In this document: piece after piece, positions 10,273 to 18,372 of the stretch
Layout: every line of letters begins with the position of its first letter
How positions within the stretch are numbered: the stretch's first letter is position 1
NCBI RefSeq assembly: GCF_036077095.1
Contig: NZ_CP107960.1
Span: 558,001 to 622,000, forward strand
DNA from: Streptomyces sp. NBC_00376
GTDB lineage: Bacteria > Actinomycetota > Actinomycetes > Streptomycetales > Streptomycetaceae
DNA length: 64,000 nt
Direction of reading: 5' to 3'
Translations under genes and position numbers: made by a program
The notes under the pieces: generated by a model
Seen by the model: the letters and a program-made list of their open reading frames with translations, nothing else
The model's database searches: none
What the model was told of the DNA's origin: nothing

Positions 10273-10297
10273 CGCGCCCCACGCCCGACTCCGCTGC

Positions 10298-10813
10298 TCA
10301 GTAGGCGGAGTTGACGTTGTCGATGGATCCGTAGCGGTCGGCGGCGTAGTTGGCGGCCGCGGTGATGTTGGCGACGGGGTCGGTGAGGCTGCTGGCGGTG
10401 CCGGCGACGTGGTAGGCGCTGAAGGTGGGCTGGATGACCTGGAGCAGGCCCTTGGAGGGGGTGCCCTTCTGGGCGTTGACGTCCCAGCCGTTCTGGGCGT
10501 TGGGGTTGCCGCTGGACTCGCGCATGATGTTGCGGTGCAGGCCTTCGTAGGTGCCGGGGATGCCCTTGGCCTTCATGATGGCGAGGGATTCCTTGATCCA
10601 GCCGTCCAGGTTGTTGGCGTAGCCGCTGTTGCCCTGGGTGTCGCCGGTGGTGGTGGCCTTGGCGACGGCGGGGGTGGTGGGCTGCTTGGTCTCGGCGGCG
10701 TGTGCGGAGGTGGAGGTGAGGGTGAGGGCGGCTGCCGCGGCGGCGGTGGTGGCCAGGGCGGTGACGGACAGGTTGCGCAGGCGGCTGGTGCGGTTCAGGG
10801 CGTGGGTGGTCAT
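10298..10813 (-). CDS. Secreted lytic-transglycosylase-like (SLT-fold) protein
   Basis: A 171-residue exported protein likely to cleave or bind peptidoglycan. A signal peptide (arginine-containing start, then a long Ala/Thr hydrophobic core ending in SAHAA) covers residues 1-35. The mature part carries an SLT-like domain: LDGWIKESLAIM, then IMRESSGNP with the catalytic-type Glu, SKGLLQVIQPTF and the tail YGSIDNVNSAY. ATG at 10813 has AGGAGAG just upstream. A close paralogue lies at 62690-63178 in the same window. Unlike that copy, no c-di-AMP riboswitch is visible upstream. Confidence 0.85.
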   Translation of the reverse strand: MTTHALNRTSRLRNLSVTALATTAAAAAALTLTSTSAHAAETKQPTTPAVAKATTTGDTQGNSGYANNLDGWIKESLAIMKAKGIPGTYEGLHRNIMRESSGNPNAQNGWDVNAQKGTPSKGLLQVIQPTFSAYHVAGTASSLTDPVANITAAANYAADRYGSIDNVNSAY

Positions 10814-11203
10814 GCGGAAGTGACTCTCCTTGGTGAGGGGGTGTGCCGTCCGGGGTGGGTGGCGGCGTGCGGGGCGGGGGCCCTGCGTGGTCCGGCGGGT
10901 GGTCCGTCCGGGCCGGTCGCGGTGGACTGCGACGAGAACCATGGTTAGCGGCGGCCGGGACGGGGGTCAATGATGTGACGTACTACCCCAATACGGAGCA
11001 ATGTCCGAAATGGACCACTCTGGACCGTTTTCGCGCTGCTTGGGACGGCCCTGTTTCTACTATCCGACCTAGGATGTGACGTGGCCCCTATGGGTGGCAT
11101 CACATCCACAGAGCCATTTCGAGGGTTTAGGCGGGCGTTCCGTGCACGGCGGAACGTCGGGCCGCGCAGCCCGGCGCCCGTCAGCCAAGGGCTGTCCCCA
11201 CGC

Positions 11204-11707
11204 ATGCCGGACATCCGTCATTCCCCCGAGGCACCCACCCGCACGCAGGCGATGGCCCCCGGCGAGCGCATCGACGCACACCGCCACGACGACCACCAGG
11301 TCGTCCACGCGGGCTCCGGCGTCCTCGCGGTGACCACCGAAGCGGGAACCTGGTTCGCGCCCGACAACCGGGCCATCCGGGTTCCCGCCGGCTGCGTCCA
11401 CACGCACCGCGCCCATGGGCACCTCGCCCTGCACCTGCTGGGCCTGCCCGCCGACACCAACCCCCTCGGCCTCGACACCCCGACCGCGCTCTCGGTCGAC
11501 CCCTTGCTCCGCGAGCTGATCCTCGCCTGCACCCGGAGCCCCCACGACGACTCACCGGAGCGGCTGCGCCCGCGGGCGGTGCTCCTCGACCACCTGCGCG
11601 CCTCGCCCCAGCAGCCCGTCCAGCTGCCCACCCCCACCGATCCCCGGCTCAAAGCCGTCTGCGACGCACTGCCCCCGGTCCGGCGATCCATCTGTTCACC
11701 GCCCTGA
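11204..11707 (+). pseudogene. AraC-family regulator, N-terminal cupin part only
   Basis: The reading frame encodes the sensor half of an AraC-type regulator. The cupin motif HRHDDHQVVHAGSGVLAV and the following GTWFAPDNRAIRVPAGCVHTHRAHG are typical of the AraC regulators found beside MFS exporters. Near residue 155 (TDPRLKAVCDAL), where the two-helix DNA-binding domain should begin, the frame runs into unrelated residues and stops. The DNA directly after that point encodes the end of an MFS transporter, so a deletion seems to have fused the two genes. The start at 11204 is approximate; the frame is open from 11081. Confidence 0.75.
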
Positions 11708-12030
11708 CCCCGGTCGGCCTGAACGTACCGTTCTCGCTGCAAGTCACCCTCGTCCAGGACTACTTGCCTTCATGAGTCGACACGGCCGGCGGGATCACCC
11801 TCGGGCTGACCGTCAGCGTCGGCGGCCCGGCCGGCCCGCTCATCGGAGGCGTCGCCGACGCCACGTCCCTGCAGACGGCACCCACCCCGCTGATCCTCAT
11901 GCCCGCCCTGGGCTGGCTGCTGTACCGCGGCCTGCCCGAACCGGCCACGCCGGACCATCTCGCCGGCCCGGCACCGGCCGAGGACGCCCCCGGCGCGGGG
12001 CGCTCGGACCCGGCCCCGGCGACCCATTTG
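11683..12030 (+). pseudogene. MFS transporter, C-terminal remnant
   Basis: In the frame of 11686 the DNA reads IHLFTALTPVGLNVPFSLQ, VTLVQDYLPS, a TGA at 11773-11775, then VDTAGGITLGLTVSVGG, GPLIGGVADATSLQTA and LILMPALGWLLYRGLPEP. This matches the last two helices of an MFS drug exporter. The first ten or so helices are missing, and the in-frame TGA breaks what is left. It begins where the AraC coding sequence is cut off, so both remnants probably come from one deletion. It ends against the promoter region of the next gene. Confidence 0.75.
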
Positions 12031-12089
12031 GATGATCAAAGTAGCGAGGGGTTAGCATATGAGCGCCGCCTAGCTCGAAAGATAAACCT

Positions 12090-13535
12090 GTGACTGTCAA
12101 TGACGACTCGTTCACCAGCTGGAAGAACCGCGAGGAGATCGCGGAGTCGATGATCCCGGTGATCGGGAAACTGCACCGGGAGCGGGACGTAACGGTTCTG
12201 CTCCACAGCCGATCCTTGGTGAACAAGTCGGTGGTCAGCATCCTGAAGACCCACCGATTCGCCCGCCAGATCGCCGGTGAGGAGCTGTCGGTCACCGACA
12301 CGCTGCCGTTCCTCCAGGCCCTCACCACGCTCGACCTCGGTCCTTCCCAGATCGACATCGGCATGCTCGCCGCGACCTACGCGGCCGACGACCGCGGTCT
12401 CTCCGTCGAGGAGTTCACCGCCGGGGCCGTCGCCGGGGCCACAGGTGCCAACAAGATCGAGCGCGGTGACGGACGCGATGTCGTCCTGTACGGATTCGGC
12501 CGCATCGGCCGCCTCGTCGCCCGACTGCTGATCGAGAAGGCCGGCTCCGGCAACGGACTGCGCCTGCGCGCCATCGTCGTCCGCCGGGGCGGCGACCAGG
12601 ACATCGTCAAGCGCGCCTCGCTGCTGCGCCGCGACTCGATCCACGGCCAGTTCCAGGGCACGATCACCGTCGACGAGGCGAAGAACACCATCGTTGCCAA
12701 CGGCAACGAGATCAAGGTGATCTACGCCAACGATCCGTCCGAGGTCGACTACACGGCGTACGGCATCAAGGACGCCATCCTCATCGACAACACCGGCAAG
12801 TGGCGCGACCGCGACGGCCTGTCGAAGCACCTGCGCCCCGGCATCGACAAGGTCGTCCTGACCGCGCCGGGCAAGGGCGACGTCCCCAACATCGTGCACG
12901 GTGTCAACCACGACACGATCAAGCCGGACGAGCAGATCCTGTCCTGCGCGTCCTGCACCACCAACGCGATCGTGCCGCCGCTCAAGGCGATGGCGGACGA
13001 GTACGGCGTCCTGCGTGGCCACGTGGAGACCGTCCACTCGTTCACCAACGACCAGAACCTGCTGGACAACTACCACAAGGCCGATCGCCGCGGCCGTTCC
13101 GCGCCGCTGAACATGGTCATCACAGAGACCGGTGCCGCGTCCGCCGTCGCCAAGGCGCTGCCCGAGCTCAAGGCGCCGATCACCGGCAGCTCGATCCGGG
13201 TCCCGGTGCCGGACGTCTCGATCGCGATCCTCAGCCTGCGGCTGGGTCGCGAGACGAACCGTGAGGAGGTCCTCGACTACCTCCGCAACGTGTCGCTGAC
13301 CTCGCCGCTCAAGCGCCAGATCGACTTCACCACCGCGCCCGACGCGGTGTCGAGCGACTTCATGGGTTCGCGCCACGCCTCGATCGTCGACGCCGGCGCC
13401 ACCAAGGTCGACGGCGACAACGCGATCCTCTACCTCTGGTACGACAACGAGTTCGGCTACTCGTGCCAGGTCATCCGGGTCGTGCAGCACGTCTCCGGCG
13501 TGGAGTACCCGACCTACCCGGCACCGGCGGTCTGA
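12090..13535 (+). CDS. gap: Glyceraldehyde-3-phosphate dehydrogenase, long form
   Basis: Oxidises glyceraldehyde-3-phosphate to 1,3-bisphosphoglycerate in glycolysis or the reverse in gluconeogenesis. It is 481 residues, about 145 longer than the usual enzyme because of an N-terminal extension (residues 1-125: IAESMIPVIGKL, VTVLLHSRSLVNKSVV). The NAD-binding motif YGFGRIGR is at 134-141, the catalytic Cys is in ASCTTN (Cys 289), and the C-terminal WYDNEFGYSCQV is conserved. Streptomyces carry this long form beside the normal one. The GTG start has no strong ribosome site (CTCGAAAGATAAACCT upstream). A strong hairpin follows the stop. Confidence 0.95.
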   Translation: MTVNDDSFTSWKNREEIAESMIPVIGKLHRERDVTVLLHSRSLVNKSVVSILKTHRFARQIAGEELSVTDTLPFLQALTTLDLGPSQIDIGMLAATYAADDRGLSVEEFTAGAVAGATGANKIERGDGRDVVLYGFGRIGRLVARLLIEKAGSGNGLRLRAIVVRRGGDQDIVKRASLLRRDSIHGQFQGTITVDEAKNTIVANGNEIKVIYANDPSEVDYTAYGIKDAILIDNTGKWRDRDGLSKHLRPGIDKVVLTAPGKGDVPNIVHGVNHDTIKPDEQILSCASCTTNAIVPPLKAMADEYGVLRGHVETVHSFTNDQNLLDNYHKADRRGRSAPLNMVITETGAASAVAKALPELKAPITGSSIRVPVPDVSIAILSLRLGRETNREEVLDYLRNVSLTSPLKRQIDFTTAPDAVSSDFMGSRHASIVDAGATKVDGDNAILYLWYDNEFGYSCQVIRVVQHVSGVEYPTYPAPAV

Positions 13536-13579
13536 TCCGGCCGGAGCCACTGTCCCGGCCATCCCTGTCCGGACACGCC

Positions 13580-13623
13580 GCGAAGGGCGCCTGATGAGCA
13601 ACTGCTCGTCAGGCGCCCTTCGC
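13580..13623. terminator. Bidirectional terminator hairpin
   Basis: A 15-bp perfect inverted repeat, GCGAAGGGCGCCTGA and its complement, with further pairing GAGC/GCTC inside the loop. It lies between the convergent stops of the dehydrogenase (13535) and the AhpD-like gene (13669) and can serve both. There is no T-tract, as is usual in Streptomyces. Confidence 0.85.
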
Positions 13624-13668
13624 GCTGCTCGCACCATTCGCGCTTCTCGCCCTGCCGCCGTGCGCCGG

Positions 13669-14154
13669 TCAGTCGAGGGAGGCGGCGAACATGCCGGGCT
13701 CGTAGGAACCGCCCTTCAGGTGCACGATCACGGCGAGCCGGTTGGCCGCGTTGATCAGGGCGACCAGGGCGACCAATGAGGCGACCTGGTCGTCGTCGTA
13801 GTGCTTGCGCACCGCGGCCCAGGCCTCGTCGGACACGCCTTCGTGGGCATCCGCGAGCCGGGTGCCCTCCTCGGCGAGCGCCAGTGCGGCCCGTTCGGCC
13901 TCGGTGAACACGGTGGACTCGCGCCACGCCGCGACCAGGTTGAGCCGGAGCGCGGTTTCACCGGCGGCCGCGGCCTCCTTGGTGTGCATGTCGATGCACC
14001 AACCGCAGCCGTTGATCTGGCTTGCCCGCAGCGACACCAGCTCCTGGGTGGAATGCGGGAGCGACGACTGCTGGATCACCAGGCCGGCGTTGGCGAACCG
14101 CTTGGCGAATTTGGCGGCGGTCTCGTTCTCGAACAGGTTGAATCGGGCGTCCAT
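13669..14154 (-). CDS. AhpD-like carboxymuconolactone decarboxylase family protein
   Basis: A 161-residue soluble protein with the alkylhydroperoxidase core: SLRASQINGCGWCIDMHTKEA contains the CxxC pair (CGWC) and the following His of the proton relay. Family members reduce peroxides or act as decarboxylases. Genes of this carboxymuconolactone/oxidoreductase/epimerase class are the usual partner of ECF41 sigma factors, and one lies divergently upstream. ATG at 14154 has GAGGA eight bases upstream; the frame is open beyond it but without a better start. An exact ECF41-type promoter precedes it. Confidence 0.9.
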   Translation of the reverse strand: MDARFNLFENETAAKFAKRFANAGLVIQQSSLPHSTQELVSLRASQINGCGWCIDMHTKEAAAAGETALRLNLVAAWRESTVFTEAERAALALAEEGTRLADAHEGVSDEAWAAVRKHYDDDQVASLVALVALINAANRLAVIVHLKGGSYEPGMFAASLD

Positions 14155-14195
14155 GGCTTCGTCCTCACTCGTGGTGTTCCACTCGACGGACACCA

Positions 14196-14222
14196 GACGC
14201 CGACGCCCCGCTCGTTGTGACA
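14196..14222 (-). promoter_or_regulatory. ECF41-type promoter of the AhpD-like gene
   Basis: On the minus strand TGTCACA (14222-14216) is followed by exactly 16 bases and CGTC (14199-14196). This matches the TGTCACA-N16-CGTC promoter described for ECF41 sigma factors. The start codon is about 40 bases downstream. Confidence 0.85.
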
Positions 14223-14257
14223 GTTCCTGTTGTGTGACCTGCGCCACTGCCCGTCGG

Positions 14258-14284
14258 TGTCACAGAACGGCGCGGAGCGGCGTC
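14258..14284 (+). promoter_or_regulatory. ECF41-type promoter of the sigma factor gene
   Basis: TGTCACA at 14258-14264, 16 bases, then CGTC at 14281-14284. It is the same element as the divergent one on the other strand and lies 45 bases before the sigma factor start, so autoregulation is expected. Confidence 0.85.
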
Positions 14285-14328
14285 TTGTGCGCGTGGCACC
14301 GTCGAGAGCGAACAGGCAGGAGCAGCCG

Positions 14329-15267
14329 GTGAAGAGCGAGCACAGCGAGCGCACAGCGGACACGGCCGGGCAGGTCGTGGACGGCGTACGCGCGGACCCC
14401 GCCACCGAGGCGTTCGTCGCCCATCGCGGCCTGCTGTTCACCGTCGCGTACGAGATGCTCGGCTCGGCCGCCGACGCGGAGGACGCGTTGCAGGAGACCT
14501 GGCTGCGGTGGGCGGGGGTCGATCTCGGCACGGTGCAGAACCAGCGCGCGTTCCTGGTCAGGATCACCACGCGCCAGGCGCTGAGCCGACTGCGTACGCT
14601 CGGCCGCCGCAAGGAGTCCTACGTCGGCTCCTGGCTGCCCGAACCGCTGCTCACCGCGCCCGACGTGGCCGAGGACATCGAGTTGGCGGACAGCGTCTCG
14701 ACGGCGATGCTGCTGGTGCTGGAGACCCTCGCACCGACCGAGCGGGCGGTGTTCGTGCTGCGCGAGGTGTTCGACGTCGAGTACGACGAGATCGCCGAGG
14801 CCGTCGACAAGAGCCCGGCCGCGGTCCGCCAGATCGCGCACCGGGCACGGACCCACGTCGCCGCGCGCCGACCGCGCGAGGTCGTCTCCCCGGCCGAGAC
14901 CCGGGACGCGCTCGATGCGTTCCGGCGGGCCACCGAGACGGGCGATCTGCAGGGCCTGCTCGACATCCTCGCGCCGGACGTGGTCCTCATGGGTGACGGC
15001 GGCGGAATCAAGCAGGCCGTCCTGCACCCGGTCGTGGGGGTCGACAAGGTGGCCCGCCTGCTGGCCACCGGGCTGGGCCGGGTCACCGAGGTCTCGCTGC
15101 TGCCGGCAGAGATCAACGCCTACCCGGCGCTGATCGTCCGGCTCGACGGCGTGCTCGACACCGTCATCACGCTGTGCATAGCCGGCGGTCTCGTCTCCGC
15201 GGTCTACGCCGTGCGCAATCCCGAGAAGCTGTCGCACATGGGGCAGGAGACCGCCCTGCGCCGCTGA
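14329..15267 (+). CDS. ECF41-family RNA polymerase sigma factor
   Basis: Alternative sigma factor of 312 residues. Sigma region 2 (AFVAHRGLLFTVAYEMLGSAADAEDALQETWLRW) and region 4 (LLVLETLAPTERAVFVLREVFDVEYDEIAEAV) are clear. About 100 residues follow with a SnoaL-like C-terminal domain containing DGGG (GDGGGIKQA) and the late NPEKL motif, both marks of ECF41 proteins, in which this extension controls activity in place of an anti-sigma factor. GTG at 14329 has AGGAG upstream. The partner gene and both promoters are adjacent. The inducing signal is unknown. Confidence 0.92.
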   Translation: MKSEHSERTADTAGQVVDGVRADPATEAFVAHRGLLFTVAYEMLGSAADAEDALQETWLRWAGVDLGTVQNQRAFLVRITTRQALSRLRTLGRRKESYVGSWLPEPLLTAPDVAEDIELADSVSTAMLLVLETLAPTERAVFVLREVFDVEYDEIAEAVDKSPAAVRQIAHRARTHVAARRPREVVSPAETRDALDAFRRATETGDLQGLLDILAPDVVLMGDGGGIKQAVLHPVVGVDKVARLLATGLGRVTEVSLLPAEINAYPALIVRLDGVLDTVITLCIAGGLVSAVYAVRNPEKLSHMGQETALRR

Positions 15268-15329
15268 GCGCGGGGGCAGCGGCAGACAAACCCCCGGCCA
15301 CGCCCGCACCCTCTGCTGTTCCCGAAGCT

Positions 15330-15357
15330 CGGACGGCCGGGAGCGCCCCGCCGTCCG
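15330..15357. terminator. Hairpin between convergent genes
   Basis: CGGACGGC and its complement GCCGTCCG enclose 12 bases between the sigma factor stop and the stop of the hexosaminidase gene. It can terminate transcription from both sides. Confidence 0.6.
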
Positions 15358-15366
15358 TGCCTCGGA

Positions 15367-17001
15367 TCAGGAACGGATGGCCGCCACCCGTCGGTTCATG
15401 TGCGCCTCGTGATCGGCCTTCGTCGCGGGTGCGCCGACGATGCCGGGGCGGGTCTGCCAGGGCAGTGGGCCCGTCCGCGGCCGGTACTCCACACCGATGG
15501 CGTCGAGCCGGGGCAGGTGCGCGTCGTACAGGCGGGTGCTGAACTCGTCGAAGTCGCGCTGGTCCGGACCGCACCACAGCGCCTCGGCCACCGCACACAG
15601 GCGCGGGAACGCGTAATAGTCCACCATGCGCGGCGTGTCCATGTGCTCGGACCACAGATTGGCCTGTCCGCCGAGCACCCGTGCGGCCTGTTCGTCGCTC
15701 AGGCCGTCCGGGACCGGGTCGAAGGCGTAGGCGTCCGCCAGTGTGACGGGGACGGAGACCGGAATCGGCTCGTCGGGGTGTTCCGACTGACGGTAGTCGA
15801 GATAGACTTGGTCGTCCGGGCAGGACACGACGTCGAATCCCCGGCGTGCGGCGGTGACGGCACCGGTCATCCCGCGCCAGGAGGCCACGGCGACACCCGG
15901 CGGGAGCTCTCCTTCCAGGATCTCGTCCCAGCCGAAGACACGTCGGCCCCTTTCGGCGACATGGGCGGCGATCCGGGTGATGAACCACGACTGCAGGGCG
16001 TTCTCGTCCGCCAGTCCGCGCTCGGCGATGAGTTCCTGGGTGCGCGGATCACCCTTCCACTGGTCCTTGGGGCACTCGTCACCCCCCATACCGATGAAGG
16101 CGCTGGGGAAGAGGGCCATGATCTCGTCGAAGACGTGCCGGAAGAAGTCGATGGTCGACTCCTCCGCGTTCAGGGTGTGGGGGCTGACGCCCCATCGGGT
16201 CATGACCTCCAGCTGCTCGTGTGTCACACCGAGTTCGGGGTAGGCCGCGATGGCCGCCTGGGAGTGTCCGGGAACGTCGATCTCCGGCACCACCGTGACG
16301 CCGCGCTCCGCCGCGTGGGCGACGATCTCGCGAATGTCGTCCTGGGTGTAGTAGCCGCCGTGCGGTCTGTCCTCGGTCAGATCGTCGATGGTGGAACCCA
16401 GCTGGGACGACCTGCGCCATCCGCCGGTCTCCGTGAGCCGTGGGAAACGCCGGATCTCCACCCGCCAGCCCTGGTCGTCGGTGAGGTGGAGGTGGAGGGT
16501 GTTGAGCCGGTGCATCGCCATCAGGTCGATGAAGCGCAGCACCTCCCGCTTGGGCAGGAAGTGCCTGGCCACGTCCAGCATGGCGCCGCGCCAGCCGAAG
16601 CGCGGCGCGTCCTCCACCACCGCCCCCGGCACCGCCCAACGCTCGTCGCTGATCCGGGAATTGCGGTAGATCCGTGGCGGCAGCAGTTGCAGCAGTGCCT
16701 GGCAGCCGTAGAAGACCCCGCCGGTGTCCCCGCCTTCGATGCGTACCCCGGTCGGCCCGGACTCAAGGCGGTACGCCTCGGGCCCCAACTCCGGCCGCAG
16801 CGTCAGGACGATGGCTGATTCGGACTGCTCGTCGGTGACGGGCAGGGGCAGCCCCGTCGCGGGGCGCAGGGCCGATTGCAGCCAGGCGGCCGTGGTGGCC
16901 GGTGCGCCGGGTGCCGTGATCGTGGTCGCCGCGTCGAGCGGGAACTCGCCCGGGACGGACCGGGCCGCGACGGGGCGGGGCAGCAACCTGGGGTGGGACA
17001 T
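15367..17001 (-). CDS. Beta-N-acetylhexosaminidase, GH20
   Basis: Releases terminal GlcNAc/GalNAc from oligosaccharides; 544 residues without a clear signal peptide, so probably cytoplasmic. The N-terminal ~110 residues form the GH20b-like alpha/beta domain, then comes the (beta/alpha)8 barrel: FGWRGAMLDVARHFLPK, LHLHLTDDQGWRVEIRRFP, EIDVPGHSQAA and the catalytic pair in FIGMGGDECPK (Asp-Glu). Late conserved pieces are ASWRG and GGQANLWSEHM. It lies beside a ROK regulator, an oxidoreductase and a sugar ABC importer on the other strand, suggesting processing of imported amino-sugar oligosaccharides. The upstream gap holds an AT-rich stretch (TTTTGTTAAG near 17070) that may be an operator. Confidence 0.93.
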   Translation of the reverse strand: MSHPRLLPRPVAARSVPGEFPLDAATTITAPGAPATTAAWLQSALRPATGLPLPVTDEQSESAIVLTLRPELGPEAYRLESGPTGVRIEGGDTGGVFYGCQALLQLLPPRIYRNSRISDERWAVPGAVVEDAPRFGWRGAMLDVARHFLPKREVLRFIDLMAMHRLNTLHLHLTDDQGWRVEIRRFPRLTETGGWRRSSQLGSTIDDLTEDRPHGGYYTQDDIREIVAHAAERGVTVVPEIDVPGHSQAAIAAYPELGVTHEQLEVMTRWGVSPHTLNAEESTIDFFRHVFDEIMALFPSAFIGMGGDECPKDQWKGDPRTQELIAERGLADENALQSWFITRIAAHVAERGRRVFGWDEILEGELPPGVAVASWRGMTGAVTAARRGFDVVSCPDDQVYLDYRQSEHPDEPIPVSVPVTLADAYAFDPVPDGLSDEQAARVLGGQANLWSEHMDTPRMVDYYAFPRLCAVAEALWCGPDQRDFDEFSTRLYDAHLPRLDAIGVEYRPRTGPLPWQTRPGIVGAPATKADHEAHMNRRVAAIRS

Positions 17002-17141
17002 CCTGCCGTTTCCTTACACCGGGCCCGCGCCCCCGAGGACACCCGCCCAACATATACAGAGTCTTTTGTTAAGAGGGGGAGGGAACAGGACAAGAGGTGT
17101 GCGACGGTGCGGACGGGACGTGCCGCGCCCGGGGCCGGGGT

Positions 17142-18293
17142 TCAGGACGACGGTTCGGGCAGCAACGTGTCGACGTCGTAGAGCTGGGCGTCCACATGGT
17201 CGAGGGCGAGCCGGACGGCGCCCAGCACCACGGCCTGGTCGGAGAGGGTGGAGACCGCGAGGGCCGGGGGTTCCAGGCACAGCGGGTCCAGGTGCCGCCG
17301 CAGCGGCTCCAGCAGTACGTCACCGGAGCGCGAGACCCCGCCGCCGATCACGACGAGCTCCGGGTCCAGGGCCAGGACCAGGGCGGCGATGCCTTCGGCC
17401 AGGTCGTGGGCGTACTGCTCCACGGCCCAGCGGGCGGCCGGTTCGCCGGTGCGGGCCTGGGCGAAGACGTACTCGGCCGCCTCCTGGGGCAGGACGTCCG
17501 CCGGCATCTTCGGATAGCCCGTCAGATGCGAGGTGGCCCGGTGCCAGCCCAGCAGGGGCAGGGCACCGATCTCACCGGCCGCTCCCCCGCGCCCCCGGTG
17601 CACCCGGCCGCCGATCAGCAGACCGGCACCGGTGCGTACTCCGGACAGCACGAAGGCCACGTCGTCGACGCCCTGGGCCTCGCCGATCCAGCCCTCCGTG
17701 AGCGCGGCGAGATTGCAGTCGTTCTCCACCAGGACCGGGCAGTCGAAGTCGGCGCCCAACTCGCCCGCGAGGTCCAGACCGTCCCATTCCGGCAGGCCGA
17801 CGCAGCGTTTGACCCGGCCGTCATGGCTGACCACGCCCGTGGTGCCGACGCAGACGGCGGCGAGCTGGGCGGAGCGGACCCCCGCCGATTCCAGCGCCCC
17901 GCCGGCCGTCGTACGCACGGCGGCCAGGCGTACGGAACGCCCCGCGTCCGCGCTCACCCGCTCCGTTCGGGCCGCCACGACAGTGCCGTCCAGGTCGGCG
18001 ACGGCCGCCCTGATGCTGTACGAGCCGATGTCGATCCCGAGCACGTAGCCGCCGGTCGAGTGGAAACTGAACAGCCTGGCGGGGCGGCCCATGTGGCCCG
18101 GCTGAGGCGGCAGTTCCTTCAGCCATCCCGAGCCGAGCAGCTCCTCCGTCAGGCTCTCCACGGTCGGGCGGGACAGACCTGTGCGTCTGGTGACCTCGGT
18201 GAGACTGAGGGGGCCCTGGCCGCGCAGGGCGCGAAGCGTCGTGACCAGATTGATGCGCCGCAGCCGTGAGGTGTCGCCTCCGGAAATTGTCAC
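17142..18293 (-). CDS. ROK-family transcriptional regulator
   Basis: Sugar-responsive repressor of 383 residues. A winged HTH covers about 8-75 (LRRINLVTTLRALRGQGPLSLTEVTRRTGLSRPTV), followed by the ROK sugar-kinase-like domain with VLGIDIGSYSIRAAVADLDG and the substrate segment VENDCNLAALTEGWIG. The usual zinc motif with three Cys after the ROK signature is absent (GEIGALPLLGWHRATSH). Of two GTGs I chose 18293, five bases after AAGGGAG; GTG 18299 directly abuts that site. It is divergent from the oxidoreductase/ABC operon and upstream of the GH20 gene, which are its probable targets. Confidence 0.88.
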   Translation of the reverse strand: MTISGGDTSRLRRINLVTTLRALRGQGPLSLTEVTRRTGLSRPTVESLTEELLGSGWLKELPPQPGHMGRPARLFSFHSTGGYVLGIDIGSYSIRAAVADLDGTVVAARTERVSADAGRSVRLAAVRTTAGGALESAGVRSAQLAAVCVGTTGVVSHDGRVKRCVGLPEWDGLDLAGELGADFDCPVLVENDCNLAALTEGWIGEAQGVDDVAFVLSGVRTGAGLLIGGRVHRGRGGAAGEIGALPLLGWHRATSHLTGYPKMPADVLPQEAAEYVFAQARTGEPAARWAVEQYAHDLAEGIAALVLALDPELVVIGGGVSRSGDVLLEPLRRHLDPLCLEPPALAVSTLSDQAVVLGAVRLALDHVDAQLYDVDTLLPEPSS

Positions 18294-18303
18294 CGTCACT
18301 CCC

Positions 18304-18333
18304 TTGACAGGCTCTGTACATGAGAAATAAAAA
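18304..18333 (+). promoter_or_regulatory. Candidate promoter of the sugar operon
   Basis: TTGACA at 18304-18309 followed after 18 bases by TAAAAA (18328-18333), in an AT-rich island between the divergent ROK regulator and oxidoreductase genes. The island also has the inverted pair CTTGC (18338) and GCAAG (18353), a possible repressor site. Confidence 0.5.
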
Positions 18334-18372
18334 CAGCTTGCATTAGTAAGTCGCAAGTCCGAGGGGGTTTTT

